Assembly: GCA_023446865.1 (NCBI GenBank)
Contig: JAEXPL010000427.1
Location: 1-8,098 of the forward strand
Direction of reading: 5' to 3'
DNA from: Verrucomicrobiota bacterium
GTDB lineage: Bacteria > Verrucomicrobiota > Verrucomicrobiia > Opitutales > Opitutaceae
DNA length: 8,098 nt
The notes below the pieces were generated by a model, which was not told the origin of the DNA, did no database searches, and worked only from the letters and a program-made list of their open reading frames with translations. Positions 6,148 through 8,098 of the stretch are shown in pieces; the first letter of the stretch is position 1, and the number at the start of each line of letters is the position of its first letter. The position numbers and the translations under genes were made by a program.

Positions 6148-6313
6148 AAACGCCGTGCCTGTGGATGGCAGAACTTCGGCGCTCGATCAGGAACGAGGGC
6201 GGGACCGGTGGCCCGGAAGACCGGGACCGCCCTCGGGCGGCGGTTGGGTCGGGGCGGTTATGATGCGTGGGGGATCAACCGGTACACGACCCTCGGATGC
6301 AACGGTTCTCCTG

Positions 6314-6342
6314 CCCGGCGATCCAAGACCTTTGGATCCGGG
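6314..6342. other. Stem-loop upstream of the nuoN terminator
   Basis: GATCCAA (6320-6326) and TTGGATC (6332-6338) form a perfect 7-bp stem around GACCT; CCCG (6314-6317) and CGGG (6339-6342) can extend it past a 2-nt bulge. It has no T-run on either strand, so it is not an obvious terminator. It sits in the 6206-6430 spacer, which otherwise contains only the nuoN terminator. Confidence 0.3.
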
Positions 6343-6360
6343 TTGCCCCAAAGGGAAACA

Positions 6361-6396
6361 AAAACCCCGGCGCGCGGGGGGGGCGGCCGGGGTTTT
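6361..6396 (-). terminator. Intrinsic terminator of nuoN, family copy C
   Basis: AAAACCCCGGC (6361-6371) pairs perfectly over 11 bp with GCCGGGGTTTT (6386-6396). On the minus strand the stem runs into TTTTTGTTT, a typical intrinsic terminator about 35 nt after the nuoN stop. The opposite strand also has a T4 tail, so it may work in both directions. The stem core and leader match copies A and B. Confidence 0.8.
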
Positions 6397-6430
6397 GAGG
6401 AAGGGCGAGAGCGCCGAAGGGGCGTGCGGG

Positions 6431-7864
6431 TTATTTCAGCGCGACGTCGATGGTCGTGAGGCTGGCGGCGATCAGCTCCATCAGCTTGCCCGGGACGACG
6501 CCGAGGGCGGTGATGACGACCAGGAGCGCGACGCAGGCGGCGTTGGTGGCGAAGTCGGTGACGATGGCGGGGCGGCCGCCGGCGTCGGTGAAGTACGCCT
6601 CCTTCACGATCTTCAGGTAGTAGTAGATCGCGATGGCGGAGTTAACGACGGTCACGATGACCAGCCAGAGCCAGCCCTTGGCGAGGGCGGCGTTGATGAG
6701 GGAGAACTTCGCCATGAAGCCGACGAACGGCGGGATGCCGGCGAGGGCGAAGACCGCGAGGCCGAGCGTGAGCGCGAGCAGCGGCGAGCGCTTGTGGAGG
6801 CCGGCGAGGTCGGAGAGGGAGACGTTGGCGCCGTCGGCCGAGACGCGGCTGACGACGAAGAACGCGGCCAGGACCATCAGCACGTAACCGGAGATATAGA
6901 ACAGCGCCGCGGCGAAGCCGGCGTAGCTGAGGGCGACAAAGCCGAGGAGCGCGTAGCCGGCGTGGGCGATGCCGGAGAAGCCGAGGAGGCGCTTCACGTC
7001 GGTCTGCACGAGGGCGACGAGGTTGCCGTAGCACATCGACGCGGTGGCGAGGACGGCGAGGAGCGTCGGGATGGTGGCGTCGCCGGGGGTGGCGAGGCCG
7101 ACGAAGCGCGTGAGGACGGCGACGGCGCCGAGCTTCGGGAGCGAGGCGACGAGGCCGGCGGTCTCGTTGGAGGCGCCCTGGTAGACGTCGGGCGTCCAGA
7201 AGTGGAAGGGGAAGACCGCCATCTTGTAGAGCAGGCCGGCGAAGGAGAGCGCGAGGCCGACGACGGCGAGCGGGTTACCCAGTTGCGGCGCGAGGCGGGT
7301 GACGAGCAGCGGCAGCGACGTGGTGCCGGTGAGGCCGAAGAGGTACGAGAGGCCGAAGAACATGATGCCGTTGGCGGCGATGCCGAACATCATGTACTTG
7401 ATCGCCGACTCCATCTGGACGCGCTGGCCGTCGCGTTCGCGGCGCATGGCGACCATGAGGTAGAGCGGGAACGAGGAGAGCTCGAGGGAGACGACGATCG
7501 TGATCAGCTCGATCGAGCTGAAGAGGAACGTGAGGCCGGAGAGGCCGAGCGCGAGGAAGAGGTAGTACTCGGCGCGGATGTCCTGGCGGATGTCGTCGAG
7601 CGAGCGGCCGAGGAGGATCACGAGGATGTAGCCGAGGCCGACGACGAGCTTGAGGAGCTGCGAGAAGGCATCGACGCGGTAGGCGCCGGCGAAGAGCTCA
7701 GCCTGCGCGCCGAAGCTGAGGAGCACGGCGGCGACGAAGGCGGCCGCGGTGGCGAGGGAGGCGAGCTTGGCCTGTCGGGTGTTGCTGCCGAGCGTGATCC
7801 AGAAAAGGGCCAGCGCTCCGGTGAGGAGCACGAGCTCGGGCAGGAAGGCGGTGAGGGAGGACAT
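6431..7864 (-). CDS. nuoN: NADH-quinone oxidoreductase subunit N (complex I), 477 aa
   Basis: One of the three antiporter-like membrane subunits of respiratory complex I, in the cytoplasmic membrane, coupling NADH:quinone electron transfer to proton pumping. The protein is hydrophobic throughout with about 14 helices and has the normal length. Proton-path residues are in place: E128 in SLELSSFPLYLMVA, K214 in LLYKMAVFPFHFWTPDVYQG, K244 in SLPKLGAVAVL and K386 in GFMAKFSLINAA, corresponding to E133, K217, K247 and K395 of E. coli NuoN. Further family signatures are DVKRLLGFSGIAHAGY (289-304) and FALAGIPPFVGF (372-383). ATG at 7864; the preceding sequence has no Shine-Dalgarno. A probable nuoM ends 174 nt upstream on the same strand, so nuoN is the last gene of a nuo operon, closed by the hairpin at 6361-6396. 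A long plus-strand open frame across this gene is only an antisense shadow. Confidence 0.97.
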   Translation of the reverse strand: MSSLTAFLPELVLLTGALALFWITLGSNTRQAKLASLATAAAFVAAVLLSFGAQAELFAGAYRVDAFSQLLKLVVGLGYILVILLGRSLDDIRQDIRAEYYLFLALGLSGLTFLFSSIELITIVVSLELSSFPLYLMVAMRRERDGQRVQMESAIKYMMFGIAANGIMFFGLSYLFGLTGTTSLPLLVTRLAPQLGNPLAVVGLALSFAGLLYKMAVFPFHFWTPDVYQGASNETAGLVASLPKLGAVAVLTRFVGLATPGDATIPTLLAVLATASMCYGNLVALVQTDVKRLLGFSGIAHAGYALLGFVALSYAGFAAALFYISGYVLMVLAAFFVVSRVSADGANVSLSDLAGLHKRSPLLALTLGLAVFALAGIPPFVGFMAKFSLINAALAKGWLWLVIVTVVNSAIAIYYYLKIVKEAYFTDAGGRPAIVTDFATNAACVALLVVITALGVVPGKLMELIAASLTTIDVALK

Positions 7865-7872
7865 TGCGGAAG

Positions 7873-7894
7873 GCGGATTGCGGAGTGCGGATTG
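7873..7894. repeat. Short direct repeat GCGGATTG, 14-nt period
   Basis: GCGGATTG occurs at 7873-7880 and 7887-7894, with a related TTGCGGA at 7864-7870 and a GGAAGGCGGAAGG stretch following. This G-rich degenerate block directly precedes the nuoN start and replaces any recognisable ribosome binding site. Confidence 0.5.
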
Positions 7895-7934
7895 CCCGGA
7901 GGACGGAAGGCGGAAGGGAAGTCGGATTGGGAAA

Positions 7935-7963
7935 CCGCAGATGGACGCTGATGAACGCTGATT
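7935..7963. repeat. Tandem 10-mer ATGGACGCTG/ATGAACGCTG, dispersed-repeat type
   Basis: After CCGCAG, the decamers ATGGACGCTG (7941-7950) and ATGAACGCTG (7951-7960) stand in tandem, differing at one base, with AT following. From memory, sequences of the form CCGCAGATGAACGCAGATGAACGCTGAT recur in intergenic DNA of many Planctomycetota and Verrucomicrobiota; that link was not checked. Confidence 0.55.
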
Positions 7964-7986
7964 CGGAAGTGAGGATTGGTGGCAGG

Positions 7987-8029
7987 GCGGTTTCTCCGAA
8001 ACCGCTGCGGACGTTTCGGAGAAACGTCC
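7987..8029. repeat. Pair of adjacent mutually complementary hairpins
   Basis: Hairpin 1: GCGGTTTC (7987-7994), loop TCC, GAAACCGC (7998-8005). Hairpin 2: GGACGTTTC (8009-8017), loop GGA, GAAACGTCC (8021-8029). The core of hairpin 1 (GTTTCTCCGAAAC) is the exact reverse complement of the core of hairpin 2 (GTTTCGGAGAAAC), so they can also pair with each other over 13 bp. This looks like a REP-like palindromic element within the nuoM-nuoN spacer. Confidence 0.7.
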
Positions 8030-8038
8030 CTACCTGGG

Positions 8039-8098
8039 TCAGTTGCCGATCTGGGGCAGGTTGTGCGCGAGGCTGGAGCGCATGACGTCGAGGAAGGG
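8039..8098 (-). CDS. nuoM: 3' end of an upstream nuo gene, probably nuoM (partial)
   Basis: The minus strand reads PFLDVMRSSLAHNLPQIGN and stops at TGA (8041-8039); the rest lies beyond the window. The PFLD motif near the end and the position directly upstream of nuoN fit NuoM, the neighbouring antiporter-like complex I subunit, whose C-termini often read (Y)P-x-PFLD. Only 19 residues are visible, so the identification depends mostly on the conserved nuoL-nuoM-nuoN order. The spacer to nuoN (7865-8038) is long for this operon and filled with short repeats. Confidence 0.6.
   Translation of the reverse strand, partial: PFLDVMRSSLAHNLPQIGN

Larger units (their letters stand above)
4804..6205 (-). 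pseudogene. SET-domain protein (lysine methyltransferase-like) gene, split by IS630 and decayed
   Basis: Right of the IS the minus strand reads VPPSFLIERRSSAIHRHGV (6205-6149). Left of it the frame continues YACAAFPAFHLIIEY, HGERITKAERAHREEAR (5009 downward). Joined across the TA target site this gives S-x-IH-x-HGVYA-x(10)-IIEYHGERIT, the classic start of a bacterial SET domain, which transfers methyl from S-adenosylmethionine to protein lysines. The rest is damaged: a frameshift near 4881-4900 moves the match to FRLDGRFDIGARHGGNVS in another frame, and the invariant NHSC block is replaced by EHSRE (4828-4814). The post-SET cysteines are not found. No ATG, GTG or TTG in frame is seen at the 5' end after an upstream TGA. 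The gene is therefore dead independently of the insertion. The IS lies inside and is annotated separately. Confidence 0.65.

Noticed and set aside
6155..7951. A 598-codon plus-strand open frame rich in Glu, Gly, Asp and Arg
   Set aside because: It is antisense to nuoN, has strongly biased low-complexity composition and no domain; it arises from GC-rich third positions of the real gene.

Overview
This GC-rich window looks like a bacterial chromosome, and my best guess is Verrucomicrobiota close to Opitutaceae. That guess rests on recall of family style: the XRE regulator ending in a CPWERL-type motif, the SET-domain protein style, the dispersed hairpin and 'CAGATGGACGCTGATGAACG' type repeats, and rare Shine-Dalgarno motifs. 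No marker gene proves it. The window joins an accessory region (about 1-6350) to a core respiratory operon (about 6360-8098).

Layout. (1) 3-212 (+): 3' end of an unrecognised gene. (2) 392-952 (+): a 186-aa protein with an R-x4-H motif resembling HEPN ribonuclease domains. (3) 1111-1832 (-): a complete higB-higA toxin-antitoxin operon with a 4-nt overlap, an inverted repeat just upstream of higB and a terminator-like hairpin downstream. Between higA and that hairpin lies a stretch that reads like the C-terminus of NuoN. (4) 2176-2472 (-): a small XRE regulator, divergent from (5) 2602-4684 (+): a fold-type III PLP decarboxylase homologue followed after 13 nt by an EamA/DMT transporter. A 17-bp inverted repeat with one mismatch sits in the divergent region. 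(6) 4804-6205 (-): a decayed SET-domain methyltransferase gene split by a 1.1-kb IS630-family element (5012-6146) flanked by TA. Its transposase needs a -1 frameshift on a run of seven A. (7) 6361-6396: a strong hairpin terminator for (8) nuoN (6431-7864, -), then a 174-nt spacer full of short repeats, then the 3' end of a gene that is probably nuoM (8039-8098, -).

How it fits together. nuoM/nuoN encode proton-pumping membrane subunits of complex I. The decarboxylase and EamA protein look like a two-gene unit that makes and moves a small amine or amino-acid-like molecule, possibly controlled by the divergent XRE protein; substrate and regulation are inferred. The other genes are mobile or accessory (toxin-antitoxin, HEPN-like protein, IS, broken gene). 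Three hairpins of one sequence family (961-986, 1948-1972, 6361-6396), all in the same orientation, tie the accessory part to the nuoN 3' end and suggest local duplication or a recurrent terminator element. I see no CRISPR array, tRNA or rRNA.
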